From an uncultured Bacteroidales bacterium (lineage in GTDB: Bacteria > Bacteroidota > Bacteroidia > Bacteroidales > Bacteroidaceae): a DNA stretch of 64,000 nt. Within the stretch, counting starts at the first letter, position 1, and each line of letters begins with the position of its first letter. A program made the position numbers and the translations under genes. The notes beneath the pieces were generated by a model. It did no database searches. It was not told the origin of the DNA and saw only the letters and a program-made list of their open reading frames with translations. This document shows, one piece after another, positions 43,536-52,226 of the stretch. The DNA is taken from positions 21,042 to 85,041 of the forward strand of contig CACZJU010000016.1 of NCBI GenBank assembly GCA_902781515.1, read 5' to 3'.

Positions 43536-43889
43536 ATGAGCACACTCACAACTGTTCTGGCAATATTGGTAGCCTTGGAACATCTATATATCATGTTCCT
43601 TGAAACCATTGCTACGAGTTCTAAAAGCACGTCAAGGGTGTTTGGCATTAGTATTGACCAACTGAAAAGCAAAACCATAGCAACACTACTGAAGAATCAA
43701 GGCGTGTATAACGGTCTGATAGCCGTTTTACTGCTGGTTGCTGTCTGGCAGCAGGATTTACTATGGACGCATCTGCTACTTGGCTATGTCGTATTGGTGG
43801 CACTCTACGGTAGCCTGACCAGCAAGCCCAGTATCATCCTGAAACAAGGCGGTATGGCAATACTGGGGTTAATCTGTAGTTTTATCTAA
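43536..43889 (+). CDS. DUF1304 membrane protein
   Basis: 117 residues with four predicted transmembrane helices. The DUF1304 signature LVALEHLYIMFLET is at residues 12-25. Function unknown. It is packed between the DoxX gene (3 nt) and the next gene (4 nt), so all are likely one operon. Confidence 0.88.
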   Translation: MSTLTTVLAILVALEHLYIMFLETIATSSKSTSRVFGISIDQLKSKTIATLLKNQGVYNGLIAVLLLVAVWQQDLLWTHLLLGYVVLVALYGSLTSKPSIILKQGGMAILGLICSFI

Positions 43890-43893
43890 GCGT

Positions 43894-44355
43894 ATGGAAA
43901 CAAGGAAATTCATAGCAGCTGAGAAGAAGAGGTGCGGAAGTCACAACTGCGCCCAGGCTATTCTTCACACATACGCAGACGTAGCTGGTATTGATGAAGA
44001 ACTGGCCATGAACATTGCAAACGCCTTTGGTGCCGGTATGGGCAACATGGAAGGCACTTGTGGTGGTCTTGTTGGTGCTGGCCTCGTCTTGGGAAAGGTT
44101 AATAAGGACAAGGCTGCGAGTAAGCGAGAGCAGAGTGATGCTTGCATCGACTATGCCGAGCGTGAGCAGGCTCGGCTTAAAGCCAAGACAAAGTCCATGA
44201 AACAGATGCGCCAGATTATGACCAAGTTTCAGGAGAGGAACGGAGCCACACAATGCAAGTTGTTAAAGGGAGTGGGAACAGGGAAAGTACTCCGTGAATG
44301 CCCGGATTGCGTGGCCGATGCAGCAGAGTTCCTGGAAGAAGAATTATCTCAATAG
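43894..44355 (+). CDS. C_GCAxxG_C_C family protein
   Basis: 153 residues with the family's Cys pattern: CGSHNCAQAIL near 16, FGAGMGNMEGTCGGLVGAG near 48-66, CKLLKG near 117 and CPDCVADAA near 134. Such proteins are thought to be redox or metal proteins, often found in anaerobes next to transporters or oxidoreductases. Function is unproven. Confidence 0.88.
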   Translation: METRKFIAAEKKRCGSHNCAQAILHTYADVAGIDEELAMNIANAFGAGMGNMEGTCGGLVGAGLVLGKVNKDKAASKREQSDACIDYAEREQARLKAKTKSMKQMRQIMTKFQERNGATQCKLLKGVGTGKVLRECPDCVADAAEFLEEELSQ

Positions 44356-44381
44356 TATGCTGACCATTGACACGAAAAAAT

Positions 44382-45083
44382 ATGTACAGCTTAAAATATA
44401 AGGTAACGACAAGCACCTGCGACAGCGAGGGAAAGCTGAAACTTTATTCCGCTCTCCAGATGATGCAGGATTGCTCGGAGATGTGGATTGACAGCGAGCC
44501 GGAAGTCAAGGACTACTTCTTGCAGCAGAATATGGCTCAGCTCTTGGCCACACGTCAGGTTGAGATTATACGTGTGCCGGACTACAAAGAGGAGTTGACG
44601 GTGACAACTTCCGTCTATGACATGAAGCCAATGTTCGGATTCCGCAACACGTTCATCTATGACGCACAGGGAAATCCTTGCTATAAGACGTGGAGTATGG
44701 GAGCGTTCGTTGACAAGGTGGCCGGAAAACTGAAACGTGTGGACGATGCGACCATACAATCAATGAAGCTGGATTCACAGCTGGAGATGAATTACAAAGA
44801 CCGCCGAATTATCCTGCCCAATACGGAAGGTGAAGTGCTGGAGCCTATCAAGGTGCTTCGTGCCGACATCGACTACAACAAGCATCTGAACAATGCCAAC
44901 TATATCCGTATGGCGATGGAACTGTTGCCGGAGGATTTCGTTGTAAACGGTCTTCGCGTAGAATATCGTGTAGCAGTCAAGCTTGGCGAATACCTAACTC
45001 CTACTATTTACAAAATAACAGACGGCATCATCGTCTCCCTGTCTATAGGGAGTGAGGTGAGTGCCATCATTGAGTTTACATAG
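44382..45083 (+). CDS. Acyl-ACP thioesterase
   Basis: 233 residues from the ATG at 44382 (MYSLKYKVTTSTCDSEGKL); an upstream TTG is unlikely. Two hot-dog folds in tandem, with the second containing DIDYNKHLNNANYIRMAME, the catalytic Asn-His region of FatA/FatB-like enzymes. It releases fatty acids from acyl carrier protein. Encoded in a close row with a PaaI-type thioesterase (4 nt gap) and a NUDIX protein. Confidence 0.88.
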   Translation: MYSLKYKVTTSTCDSEGKLKLYSALQMMQDCSEMWIDSEPEVKDYFLQQNMAQLLATRQVEIIRVPDYKEELTVTTSVYDMKPMFGFRNTFIYDAQGNPCYKTWSMGAFVDKVAGKLKRVDDATIQSMKLDSQLEMNYKDRRIILPNTEGEVLEPIKVLRADIDYNKHLNNANYIRMAMELLPEDFVVNGLRVEYRVAVKLGEYLTPTIYKITDGIIVSLSIGSEVSAIIEFT

Positions 45084-45087
45084 AAAT

Positions 45088-45588
45088 ATGATTGACCAGA
45101 AAAATGATATTCACCCAAAGGGGAAAAAGATTATAAACCCTTGGCTCGACCGTGAGGGATATAATTGTTTCGGCTGCTGTCCTGACAATCCTGTAGGACT
45201 TCACATGGAGTTTTACGAAGATGGCGACTATATCGTGAGCACCTGGCATCCTGAGCACAACTATCAGGGCTGGATAGATACCATGCATGGCGGCATCCTG
45301 AGCACACTGATAGATGAAGTGTGCGGTTGGGTAGTCACTCGAAAACTACAGACAAGCGGCTATACCGTGCAACTGAATGTGAAGTTCCGCAAGGCAATTC
45401 CCACCACAGAACCTGAACTGACCATTCGTGCCAAAGTCTCAAAACAAGTTCGGAATCTGGCCTACATCAGTGCAGAGATAACAAACTCCAAGGGTGAACT
45501 CTGCAACGAGGGCGAAGCCATTTACTTCCTTATGAACGAAGAGAAAGCCAAGGAAATGGGCTTCCTCCATTGCGACGTGGAAGAATAA
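45088..45588 (+). CDS. PaaI-type hot-dog thioesterase
   Basis: 166 residues from the ATG at 45088. The single hot-dog domain contains MHGGILSTLIDEVCGW, the PaaI-type active-site segment with the conserved HGG and Asp. An N-terminal CFGCCPDNPVG precedes it. It likely hydrolyses acyl-CoA thioesters. Position directly after an acyl-ACP thioesterase suggests a shared lipid-related task. Confidence 0.88.
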   Translation: MIDQKNDIHPKGKKIINPWLDREGYNCFGCCPDNPVGLHMEFYEDGDYIVSTWHPEHNYQGWIDTMHGGILSTLIDEVCGWVVTRKLQTSGYTVQLNVKFRKAIPTTEPELTIRAKVSKQVRNLAYISAEITNSKGELCNEGEAIYFLMNEEKAKEMGFLHCDVEE

Positions 45589-45601
45589 CTCAAACAAATA
45601 A

Positions 45602-46099
45602 ATGGACAATCAGCAAGAGGTATTTCCGATAGTGGACGAGGAGGGACGCGTGATAGGCTCTGCCACACGTGGAGAATGTCATAGCGGCTCATTCCTTCTT
45701 CATCCTGTAGTACATCTGCATGTCTTCAATTCTGCTGGTGACATCTATCTGCAGAAGCGTCCTGAATGGAAGGACATACAGCCTGGCAAGTGGGACACGG
45801 CAGTTGGTGGGCACATCGACTTTGGCGAGAGTCCTGACGATGCTCTCCGGCGTGAGGTGAGAGAGGAACTTGGCATCATGGACTTCACGGCTGAGTTTGT
45901 GGATAAATATGTATTCAAGAGCAAACGTGAGCGCGAACTGGTTTATGTGCACCGTTGCATTTATGACGGACCTATTCAGCCATCTGCCTCAGAACTTGAT
46001 GGTGGACGCTTCTGGTCCCTGCAGGAAATCCGTGATGCTATGGGCCACGACATCCTCACCCCCAACTTCGAAAGCGAGTTCAAGCGCTGCTTCCTATAA
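45602..46099 (+). CDS. NUDIX hydrolase
   Basis: 165 residues with a complete Nudix box, GHIDFGESPDDALRREVREE followed by LGI (near 70-92). The N-terminal layout (VDEEGRVIGSATRGECH) and LQKRPEWKDIQPGKWD resemble the isopentenyl-diphosphate isomerase / YfcD branch, but the substrate cannot be fixed. It ends the plus-strand row; a bidirectional hairpin follows. Confidence 0.9.
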   Translation: MDNQQEVFPIVDEEGRVIGSATRGECHSGSFLLHPVVHLHVFNSAGDIYLQKRPEWKDIQPGKWDTAVGGHIDFGESPDDALRREVREELGIMDFTAEFVDKYVFKSKRERELVYVHRCIYDGPIQPSASELDGGRFWSLQEIRDAMGHDILTPNFESEFKRCFL

Positions 46100-46101
46100 A
46101 C

Positions 46102-46130
46102 AAAAAAACGTAACTTCATTTGAAGTTACG
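46102..46130 (-). terminator. Terminator of the tRNA-Ser/tRNA-Glu transcript
   Basis: CGTAACTTCA and TGAAGTTACG form a perfect 10-bp stem. Seven A on the plus strand give a T7 tract for minus-strand transcripts. It may also end the NUDIX transcript. Confidence 0.8.
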
Positions 46131-46141
46131 TTCTTGGGTTG

Positions 46142-46213
46142 TAGCGCCTACGGGAATCGAACCCGTGTTCCATGCGTGAGAGGCATGTGTCCTAGCCGCT
46201 AGACGAAAGCGCC
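46142..46213 (-). tRNA. tRNA-Glu (anticodon CTC)
   Basis: Acceptor GGCGCTT pairs with AGGCGCT; T arm ACGGG-TTCGATT-CCCGT; anticodon stem CATGC/GCATG around CTCTCAC, giving CTC. The 3' CCA is not encoded. Transcribed together with tRNA-Ser from the promoter at 46383-46414. Confidence 0.93.
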
Positions 46214-46242
46214 AGATTTGCATCTGAGTTTCAAAACCCTTG

Positions 46243-46329
46243 CGGAAGCTGGGGGATTCGAACCCCCGGTACGGTAACCCGCACGTCAGTTTAGCAAACT
46301 GGTGGTTTCAGCCACTCACCCAAACTTCC
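46243..46329 (-). tRNA. tRNA-Ser (anticodon GCT)
   Basis: 87 nt with a long variable arm, acceptor GGAAGTT/AGCTTCC, anticodon loop TTGCTAA giving GCT. CCA is not encoded. First gene of the tRNA pair. Confidence 0.93.
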
Positions 46330-46382
46330 TTTTCGCATCCGCTGATGCATGCTTCTTGGGGGGCGTTTTCTCAAATGCGTTG

Positions 46383-46414
46383 CAAAGGTACGATATTTCT
46401 CCGAACCAGCCAAA
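46383..46414 (-). promoter_or_regulatory. Promoter of the tRNA-Ser/tRNA-Glu pair
   Basis: TACCTTTG (46383-46390) follows TTTG (46411-46414) after 20 nt on the minus strand, 54 nt before tRNA-Ser. Confidence 0.7.
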
Positions 46415-46453
46415 TCTTTAGCTTACTTTTTTTGAAATAAATGTTGGGAAGCC

Positions 46454-47701
46454 TTACTCGAAGCGAATGGAGCGTGCCGGATGGATGTTGGAAACCACCA
46501 AACTGGGTAGTAGCAGAGCAAAGACGGCGATGATGAATGTGGCAATGTTCACCACAACAACCCAAGGCCATTCCACAAGTACGGGGACAAAGTTGACATA
46601 GTATGTGGCAGCATCGAGACGTACGAGATGGAACTGGTTTTGCAGCCAGCACAGCACAAGTCCAAGCACATTACCGATTAGCATTCCACGACCTACGATG
46701 AAGACAGCCCAATATAGGAAAAGGTGGCGAAGAGATGAATTGGTGGCTCCGAGGGCTTTCATGATGCCGATGAACTGGGTGCGCTCGAGGATGATGATGA
46801 GCAGACCGCTGATGGTGGTGAAACCTGCTACAGCAACCATCAGCAGCAGTATGACAACGACATTAAGGTCGAGAAGGTCGAGCCAAGCGAAGATGTGAGG
46901 GAAGGTTTCACGAATGGTGGGAGCAGTGAAATATGCTCCATAAGGGTCTTGACGACCTGCCAGCAGTTCGGAAATGCGGGATGAGACAGCAGGCAGTTCG
47001 TCCATAGAATGAACTACCACCTCTGCCCCACTCGACTGATTATCCTCATAGCCAAGCAGTTGGTGAACGGTGCGATAATCACAAAATACGAGACGCGAAT
47101 CGTACTCGCTGATGTGTGTGGCATAGATGGCAGAAACGGTGAAACGACGTGCACGCAGACGTTCATCGAAGAAATAGGCATAGACCTTGTCGCCAACGCT
47201 AAGATGGAGTTGGTCGGCAATAGTCTTCGACAGCATCAACCTACCGCTTTGCTTGCTTTTGGAGAAGGGAGTGTCAATCTCTCCGTCCGTCAGGCAACTG
47301 CGCAGGAAGGCGAGGTCGTAATCTTCATCGATGCCACGAAAGGCTACACCCTGAAAGCCGTCCTCCGTCTTCAGCATTCCCATCTTCTGACAGAAACGCT
47401 GGGCGTGGTCAACTTCTGGCATACGGCGAATGGCACGCATGATGTTAGGACCGACAGCAAGGGGCTGGTATTCAGCCGTGTAAAGTGACTGGTAGTTGAG
47501 AATCTGAACATGTGAACCGATGCCTGTGACCTTGTCCTGTACCTCGCGCTTGAAACCAAGAACTACGGATACGGCAATCACCATAACGGCTATGCCCAAG
47601 GCGACACCGGCTGTGGCTATGGCAATGGCAGAACGGGAGGCACGGCGAACCGAACCTTTCTCGCCATATAGGCGACGTGCCATATACCAAGCAACATTCA
47701 T
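46454..47701 (-). CDS. FtsX/LolE-type ABC transporter permease
   Basis: 415 residues: an N-terminal transmembrane helix (about 25-48), a large periplasmic domain (about 50-270) and three C-terminal helices, the MacB/FtsX/LolCE layout. LolE-type permeases release lipoproteins from the inner membrane; the FLGIMKALGA-like segment (QFIGIMKALGATNSSLR) is typical. No ATPase gene adjoins it. Its ATG overlaps the stop of the aminotransferase gene (ATGA). Confidence 0.88.
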   Translation of the reverse strand: MNVAWYMARRLYGEKGSVRRASRSAIAIATAGVALGIAVMVIAVSVVLGFKREVQDKVTGIGSHVQILNYQSLYTAEYQPLAVGPNIMRAIRRMPEVDHAQRFCQKMGMLKTEDGFQGVAFRGIDEDYDLAFLRSCLTDGEIDTPFSKSKQSGRLMLSKTIADQLHLSVGDKVYAYFFDERLRARRFTVSAIYATHISEYDSRLVFCDYRTVHQLLGYEDNQSSGAEVVVHSMDELPAVSSRISELLAGRQDPYGAYFTAPTIRETFPHIFAWLDLLDLNVVVILLLMVAVAGFTTISGLLIIILERTQFIGIMKALGATNSSLRHLFLYWAVFIVGRGMLIGNVLGLVLCWLQNQFHLVRLDAATYYVNFVPVLVEWPWVVVVNIATFIIAVFALLLPSLVVSNIHPARSIRFE

Positions 47702-48897
47702 CGCTTAGTGCCGGGGTATGCTTCGAGGGCTTTATGGAGGACGAAAAGTGCGCGATTGAGGTCTTTCTTCTTTAGCACATAGGCCAGACGAACCTGATCG
47801 CGACCGGCTCCGGGAGTCGTGTAGAAACCTGCAGCAGGAGCCATCATAACGGTCTCGCCCTCGTACTGGAAATCGCTCAAGCACCATGCACAGAACTTCT
47901 CGGCATCATCGACGGGAAGCTTTGCCACAGTATAAAAGGCTCCCATAGGAATGGGACTATAGACTCCGGGAATGCGATTGAGTCCGTCAATCAGGCACTT
48001 ACGGCGCTCTACATATTCATCATAAACCTCACGTCCGTATTCTTCGGGTTCGTCCAAAGAAGCCTCTGCTGCTATCTGTCCGATAAGTGGTGGACTGAGG
48101 CGTGCCTGACAGAATTTCATCACGGCCTTACGCACTTCCTTATTCTTGGTTATGAGAGCTCCAATGCGTATTCCGCACTCAGAATAACGTTTTGATACTG
48201 AGTCGATAAGCACCACGTTGTTCTCTATTCCCTCTAAGTGACAAGCAGAGATATAAGGACTGCCTGTGTAGATGAATTCGCGATAGACCTCGTCGCTGAA
48301 AAGATAGAGGTCGTACTTCTTCACGAGGTCGCGAATCTGATTCATCTCACGACGTGTATAGAGGTAGCCCGTGGGGTTGTTGGGGTTGCAAATCAGGATT
48401 GCACGCGTACGTTCATTTATGAGTTCCTCGAACTTCTCTACCTTCGGCAGTGAGAAACCTTCCTCGATGGTTGTGGCAATGGTGCGAATGACAGCTCCGG
48501 CAGAAATGGCAAATGCCATATAGTTGGCGTAAGCAGGTTCTGGAACGATGATTTCGTCACCGGGATTCAGACACGCCAGAAACGAGAACAGCACAGCCTC
48601 TGAACCTCCGGAGGTGATGATGATGTCGTCGGGAGTTACATCGATGTTGTACTTCTTGTAATAATCGACCAGTTTCTCGCGATAACTCAGATAGCCCTGC
48701 GAAGGACTGTACTCCAGAATCTTACGGTCAATGTTGCGAATGGCATCAAGAGCCGACTGAGGTGTTGGAAGGTCGGGCTGACCAATGTTCAGGTGATATA
48801 CGTGTACTCCACGTTGTTTGGCAGCATAGGCCAATGGAGCAAGTTTACGGATTGGCGATTCGGGCATCTCGTGTCCGCGCGTGGAAATCTTCGGCAT
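47698..48897 (-). CDS. PLP-dependent aminotransferase, class I/II
   Basis: 399 residues of the aspartate-aminotransferase fold. The PLP lysine is in DSVSKRYSECGIRIG (near 235), with NPNNPTGYLY near 170 and YRD/LSPP-type substrate segments. Likely an aspartate or broad-range amino-acid aminotransferase; exact substrates are uncertain. It is translationally coupled to the FtsX-type permease gene downstream. Confidence 0.92.
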   Translation of the reverse strand: MPKISTRGHEMPESPIRKLAPLAYAAKQRGVHVYHLNIGQPDLPTPQSALDAIRNIDRKILEYSPSQGYLSYREKLVDYYKKYNIDVTPDDIIITSGGSEAVLFSFLACLNPGDEIIVPEPAYANYMAFAISAGAVIRTIATTIEEGFSLPKVEKFEELINERTRAILICNPNNPTGYLYTRREMNQIRDLVKKYDLYLFSDEVYREFIYTGSPYISACHLEGIENNVVLIDSVSKRYSECGIRIGALITKNKEVRKAVMKFCQARLSPPLIGQIAAEASLDEPEEYGREVYDEYVERRKCLIDGLNRIPGVYSPIPMGAFYTVAKLPVDDAEKFCAWCLSDFQYEGETVMMAPAAGFYTTPGAGRDQVRLAYVLKKKDLNRALFVLHKALEAYPGTKR

Positions 48898-48916
48898 ATT
48901 TTCTTAATTTGCTGGG

Positions 48917-48947
48917 CAAAGGTACGAAAAATCGGTGTAAATACAAA
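48917..48947 (-). promoter_or_regulatory. Promoter of the aminotransferase-permease pair
   Basis: TACCTTTG (48917-48924) follows TTTG (48944-48947) after 19 nt. The -33 box is also the T-tract of the rubrerythrin terminator. Confidence 0.65.
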
Positions 48948-48979
48948 AGGAGATGCCCGAATAATTGCGGACATCCCCT
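48944..48979 (-). terminator. Terminator of the rubrerythrin gene
   Basis: On the minus strand AGGGGATGTCCG and CGGGCATCTCCT pair over 12 bp (with G-T pairs) and are followed by TTTT. It lies 27 nt after the stop. Confidence 0.75.
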
Positions 48980-49005
48980 TATTTATATATGTATATATGT
49001 AACAG

Positions 49006-49560
49006 TTACTTGAAGTAGCGCTTCAGAAGACCAGCAAAGCCGGCACCATGACGTGCTTCGTCCTTAGCCATTTCGTGAACGGTGTCGTGAATGGCATCGA
49101 AACCTGCAGCCTTAGCGTTCTTAGCAATACGGAACTTATCCTCGCAAGCACCAGCTTCGGCAGCAGCGCGCTTCTCCAGGTTTGTCTTGGTGTCCCATAC
49201 GCACTCGCCCAGCAACTCAGCGAAACGAGAAGCATGGTCAGCCTCCTCGAAAGCATAGCGCTTGAAAGCCTCTGCAATTTCGGGATAACCCTCGCGGTCG
49301 GCCTGACGAGCCATTGCCAGATACATACCAACCTCGCCACACTCGCCGTTGAAGTGATTGCGAAGGTCATTGATCATCTCCTTGCTAACGCCTTCGGGCT
49401 TGCCATCACCAATACGGTGAACAGTTGCATAAGTGGTCTCACCATCGTCCTTCAGTTCTGAAAACTTTGAAGCAGGAGCCTTACAGATTGGGCACTTTTC
49501 GGGGGCTTCGGTTCCTTCGTGGATATATCCACAAACGGCACAAATGAATTTCTTTCTCAT
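49006..49560 (-). CDS. Rubrerythrin with N-terminal rubredoxin domain (reverse type)
   Basis: 184 residues. A rubredoxin-like iron site comes first ([10 protein letters not shown] and CPICKAPAS, residues 7-27) and is followed by the di-iron four-helix domain ([49 protein letters not shown]). This order is that of reverse rubrerythrins, which reduce hydrogen peroxide in anaerobes. It has its own promoter and terminator. Useful partner for the Bat operon in oxygen tolerance, though that link is only inferred. Confidence 0.93.
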   Translation of the reverse strand: MRKKFICAVCGYIHEGTEAPEKCPICKAPASKFSELKDDGETTYATVHRIGDGKPEGVSKEMINDLRNHFNGECGEVGMYLAMARQADREGYPEIAEAFKRYAFEEADHASRFAELLGECVWDTKTNLEKRAAAEAGACEDKFRIAKNAKAAGFDAIHDTVHEMAKDEARHGAGFAGLLKRYFK

Positions 49561-49601
49561 AGTGTTAAATGATTAAGTTAATGAAAAAATCAGTTTGGGA
49601 A

Positions 49602-49609
49602 CAAAGGTA
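49602..49609 (-). promoter_or_regulatory. Promoter -7 box of the rubrerythrin gene
   Basis: TACCTTTG on the minus strand, 41 nt before the ATG; no clear -33 TTTG. Confidence 0.55.
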
Positions 49610-49677
49610 CAAAATAAATTGAAATTAGAAAAATAAAAAGTGAAAAAATATCAAGGGAAGTGAAAAGTGCAGAAAAG

Positions 49678-49709
49678 TTTGCAGGAAAAGCATTTTTGTG
49701 TTAACTTTG
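49678..49709 (+). promoter_or_regulatory. Promoter of tRNA-Gly
   Basis: TTTG (49678-49681), 20 nt, TAACTTTG (49702-49709); the tRNA begins 11 nt later. Confidence 0.65.
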
Positions 49710-49720
49710 TAGTTGCATTT

Positions 49721-49793
49721 GCGATAGTAGCTCAGTTGGTAGAGCATTGGCTTCCCAAGCCGAGGGTCGCGGGTTCGAGTCCCGTCTGTCGCT
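49721..49793 (+). tRNA. tRNA-Gly (anticodon CCC)
   Basis: Acceptor GCGATAG/CTGTCGC, T arm GCGGG-TTCGAGT-CCCGT, anticodon loop TTCCCAA giving CCC. No encoded CCA. nadE starts 21 nt downstream without an own promoter box, so it may be read from the same transcript. Confidence 0.93.
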
Positions 49794-49814
49794 CATAAGA
49801 TATGTTCATTAACC

Positions 49815-51746
49815 ATGAATTACAACTTCGTAAAGGTGGCAGCGGCCGTGCCTGCAGTAAAAGTCGGTAATTGCAAATTCAACACCGAACAGATAGAATC
49901 ACAAATTATTCAGGCCAACAATCAAGGAGTAGAAATAATCGTTTTCCCTGAGCTTTCGATTACAGCATACACATGTGGCGACTTGTTCTTCCAGCAAATG
50001 CTAATGGACGAGGCAGAGATGTCGTTGATAGGACTTCTCAACTTCACACGTTCCATGAATATCATCAGCATCGTAGGAATGCCGGTACACATGCGCAACG
50101 GTATTGCCAACTGCGCCGCTGTTATCCAGAAGGGAAAGATTCTGGGACTGGTTCCTAAGATACTGCTTCCCAACTATGCTGAATTCAACGAAAAGAGATG
50201 GTTCGTGGGAGCAAACGCTATCGGTGAATCATCGGTTCTGATATGCGGTCAGCAGGTTCAGGTGTCGGCAAATCAATTGTTCCACACCCCCTCGTGCACA
50301 TTCGGAATTGAGATTTGCGAGGATTTGTGGGCACCAATTCCACCCTCCTCTACCTTAGCCCTACAGGGAGCCGACATCATCTTCAACCTGAGTGCATCTT
50401 CCAGCAGCACAGGCAAGTACGATTACATACGACAAATGGTGGCAAATCAGAGTGCCCGCCTGTTTGCCGGATACGTATATGTCAGCAGTGGGTTCGGCGA
50501 AAGCAGTACCGACCTCGTGTTCAACGGCAAAGTATTTATTTACGAGAACGGCAAATCGCTGGTTACCAAACAGCAGGAAGGCATTGACGAGATGCTGGAG
50601 GTTACGGACATCGATGTTGAATACCTGAGAGCAGAACGTTTCCGCAATACCACATTCCACAGTTGTGCAGCTTTGTTGCCCAAAACTGAGATTCATCATG
50701 TGGAAACTGCCGGCCTAATAAATAATGAAGAAATGGAGCTGACCCGCACAGTTGCGCCTTATCCATTCATTCCACAGAACGACGAGCAGCGTGAAAAACG
50801 ATGCAACGAGATATTCGACATTCAATGCAAGGGTTTGGCTAAGCGTGTTGTACACACCAATTGTGAGACGCTCGTGGTAGGAATATCAGGAGGACTTGAC
50901 TCTACACTTGCCCTCTTGGTTTGCGTACGCACGTTCGACCTTCTTGGCAAGAGTCGCAGAGGTATCGTAGGTATAACAATGCCGGGCTTTGGAACTACCG
51001 ACCGTACATACACCAATGCCATCCGACTGATGCAACAACTGGGAATCACCATTCGCGAAATCAGCATCAAGGAGGCTTGCCTACAACATTTCAGCGACAT
51101 CGGTCACAACCCAGATATACACGACACGACATACGAAAACAGTCAGGCACGCGAACGTACACAGATTCTGATGGACGCTGCGAACCAGATGAACGGACTG
51201 GTAGTCGGTACTGGTGACCTGTCGGAACTGGCTCTTGGATGGGCTACATACAACGGCGACCACATGAGCATGTATGGTGTGAATGCCTCTATACCCAAAA
51301 CTCTGGTAAAGTATCTTGTGGAATGGGTTGCAATGAGCATTGATGACAAAGCCACACGCGACACATTGCTCGACATTGTCAACACACCTATTTCTCCCGA
51401 ACTCATACCTGCCGACGAAAACGGAAACATTAAGCAGAAAACGGAAGACCTCGTAGGTCCGTACGAACTTCACGACTTCTTCCTTTACCATATGCTCAGA
51501 AGCGGCTACCATCCACGAAAGATATACGCACTAGCTTGCAAGGCGTTCAAGGACAAATATGACGAAGAGACTATAAAGAAATGGCTAACTACCTTCTACC
51601 GTAGATTCTTCACACAGCAGTTTAAGCGCTCATGTATGCCCGATGGACCAAAAGTGGGTAGCATAGCACTTAGTCCACGAGGCGATTGGCGTATGCCCAG
51701 CGATGCCTGTGCAGATGCATGGTTGGAAGAGTGTAAGAGCCTATAA
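49815..51746 (+). CDS. nadE: Glutamine-dependent NAD+ synthetase
   Basis: 643 residues: an N-terminal nitrilase-like glutaminase domain with its Glu (FPELSITAY), Lys (PKILLPNYAEF) and Cys (GIEICEDLW) triad, and a C-terminal NAD synthetase domain with the ATP pyrophosphatase motif GISGGLDSTLALL (near 357). It amidates deamido-NAD in the last step of NAD synthesis. Starts 21 nt after tRNA-Gly. Confidence 0.96.
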   Translation: MNYNFVKVAAAVPAVKVGNCKFNTEQIESQIIQANNQGVEIIVFPELSITAYTCGDLFFQQMLMDEAEMSLIGLLNFTRSMNIISIVGMPVHMRNGIANCAAVIQKGKILGLVPKILLPNYAEFNEKRWFVGANAIGESSVLICGQQVQVSANQLFHTPSCTFGIEICEDLWAPIPPSSTLALQGADIIFNLSASSSSTGKYDYIRQMVANQSARLFAGYVYVSSGFGESSTDLVFNGKVFIYENGKSLVTKQQEGIDEMLEVTDIDVEYLRAERFRNTTFHSCAALLPKTEIHHVETAGLINNEEMELTRTVAPYPFIPQNDEQREKRCNEIFDIQCKGLAKRVVHTNCETLVVGISGGLDSTLALLVCVRTFDLLGKSRRGIVGITMPGFGTTDRTYTNAIRLMQQLGITIREISIKEACLQHFSDIGHNPDIHDTTYENSQARERTQILMDAANQMNGLVVGTGDLSELALGWATYNGDHMSMYGVNASIPKTLVKYLVEWVAMSIDDKATRDTLLDIVNTPISPELIPADENGNIKQKTEDLVGPYELHDFFLYHMLRSGYHPRKIYALACKAFKDKYDEETIKKWLTTFYRRFFTQQFKRSCMPDGPKVGSIALSPRGDWRMPSDACADAWLEECKSL

Positions 51747-51810
51747 ATTGTTTATAAAGGTAGTATTCTTGTTTATTATCCACTACTAAGTACTTTTTTT
51801 GTACAAAAAC

Positions 51811-51841
51811 TTGACAGTAATAGAAAAAATGACTATTTTTG
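51811..51841 (+). promoter_or_regulatory. Promoter of the HU gene
   Basis: TTGACAG (51811-51817) and TATTTTTG (51834-51841) fit a -33/-7 pair; the leader is about 35 nt. Confidence 0.55.
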
Positions 51842-51879
51842 CCTAAAATTAATAAAAATATCCCTAATACTATAAAACA

Positions 51880-52155
51880 ATGACAAAGCAAGAGTTAGCT
51901 AAAGAGATTTCAATTAGGACTGGTGTTGATCAGCCTACAGTAATGGCATGTGTAGAGGGACTTATGGCTTCTATTAAGGACACTCTATCCAATGGTGAGC
52001 CTGTTTTTCTGCGTGGATTTGGAAGCTTTATTCTTAAACAGCGTGCAGAAAAGACCGCTCGCAACATTTCCAAGAATACGACACTGGTTATCCCTGCTCA
52101 CAACATTCCTGCTTTTAAGCCTTGCAAGGAATTCATGGCACAGGTGAAGAAGTAA
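51880..52155 (+). CDS. HU/IHF-family DNA-binding protein
   Basis: 91 residues of the histone-like HU/IHF fold: MTKQELAKEISIRTGVD at the start, FLRGFGSFILKQRAEKTARN in the middle, then the beta-arm and IPAHNIPAFKPCKEF. It bends DNA and organises the nucleoid. A hairpin with a short T-tract follows 20 nt after the stop. Confidence 0.95.
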   Translation: MTKQELAKEISIRTGVDQPTVMACVEGLMASIKDTLSNGEPVFLRGFGSFILKQRAEKTARNISKNTTLVIPAHNIPAFKPCKEFMAQVKK

Positions 52156-52175
52156 AGAATCTCTTTTTCAAGATT

Positions 52176-52207
52176 ATGGCCGGAATTCATAGAATTTTGG
52201 CCATTTT
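52176..52207 (+). terminator. Hairpin after the HU gene, probable terminator
   Basis: ATGGCC / GGCCAT with an inner AATTC / GAATT stem, followed by TTTT. It lies upstream of the epimerase start at 52227 and could attenuate read-through. Confidence 0.5.
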
Positions 52208-52226
52208 CTATTATAAGCAACCGACT

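Noticed and set aside
46370-46420. Promoter of the FtsX-type permease gene
   Set aside because: The boxes point away from that gene, towards the tRNA pair; the permease gene is read from the aminotransferase promoter.
52176-52226. Upstream start for the aldose epimerase
   Set aside because: An in-frame ATG at 52176 lies inside a hairpin and would add residues with no family likeness; 52227 gives the usual beginning.
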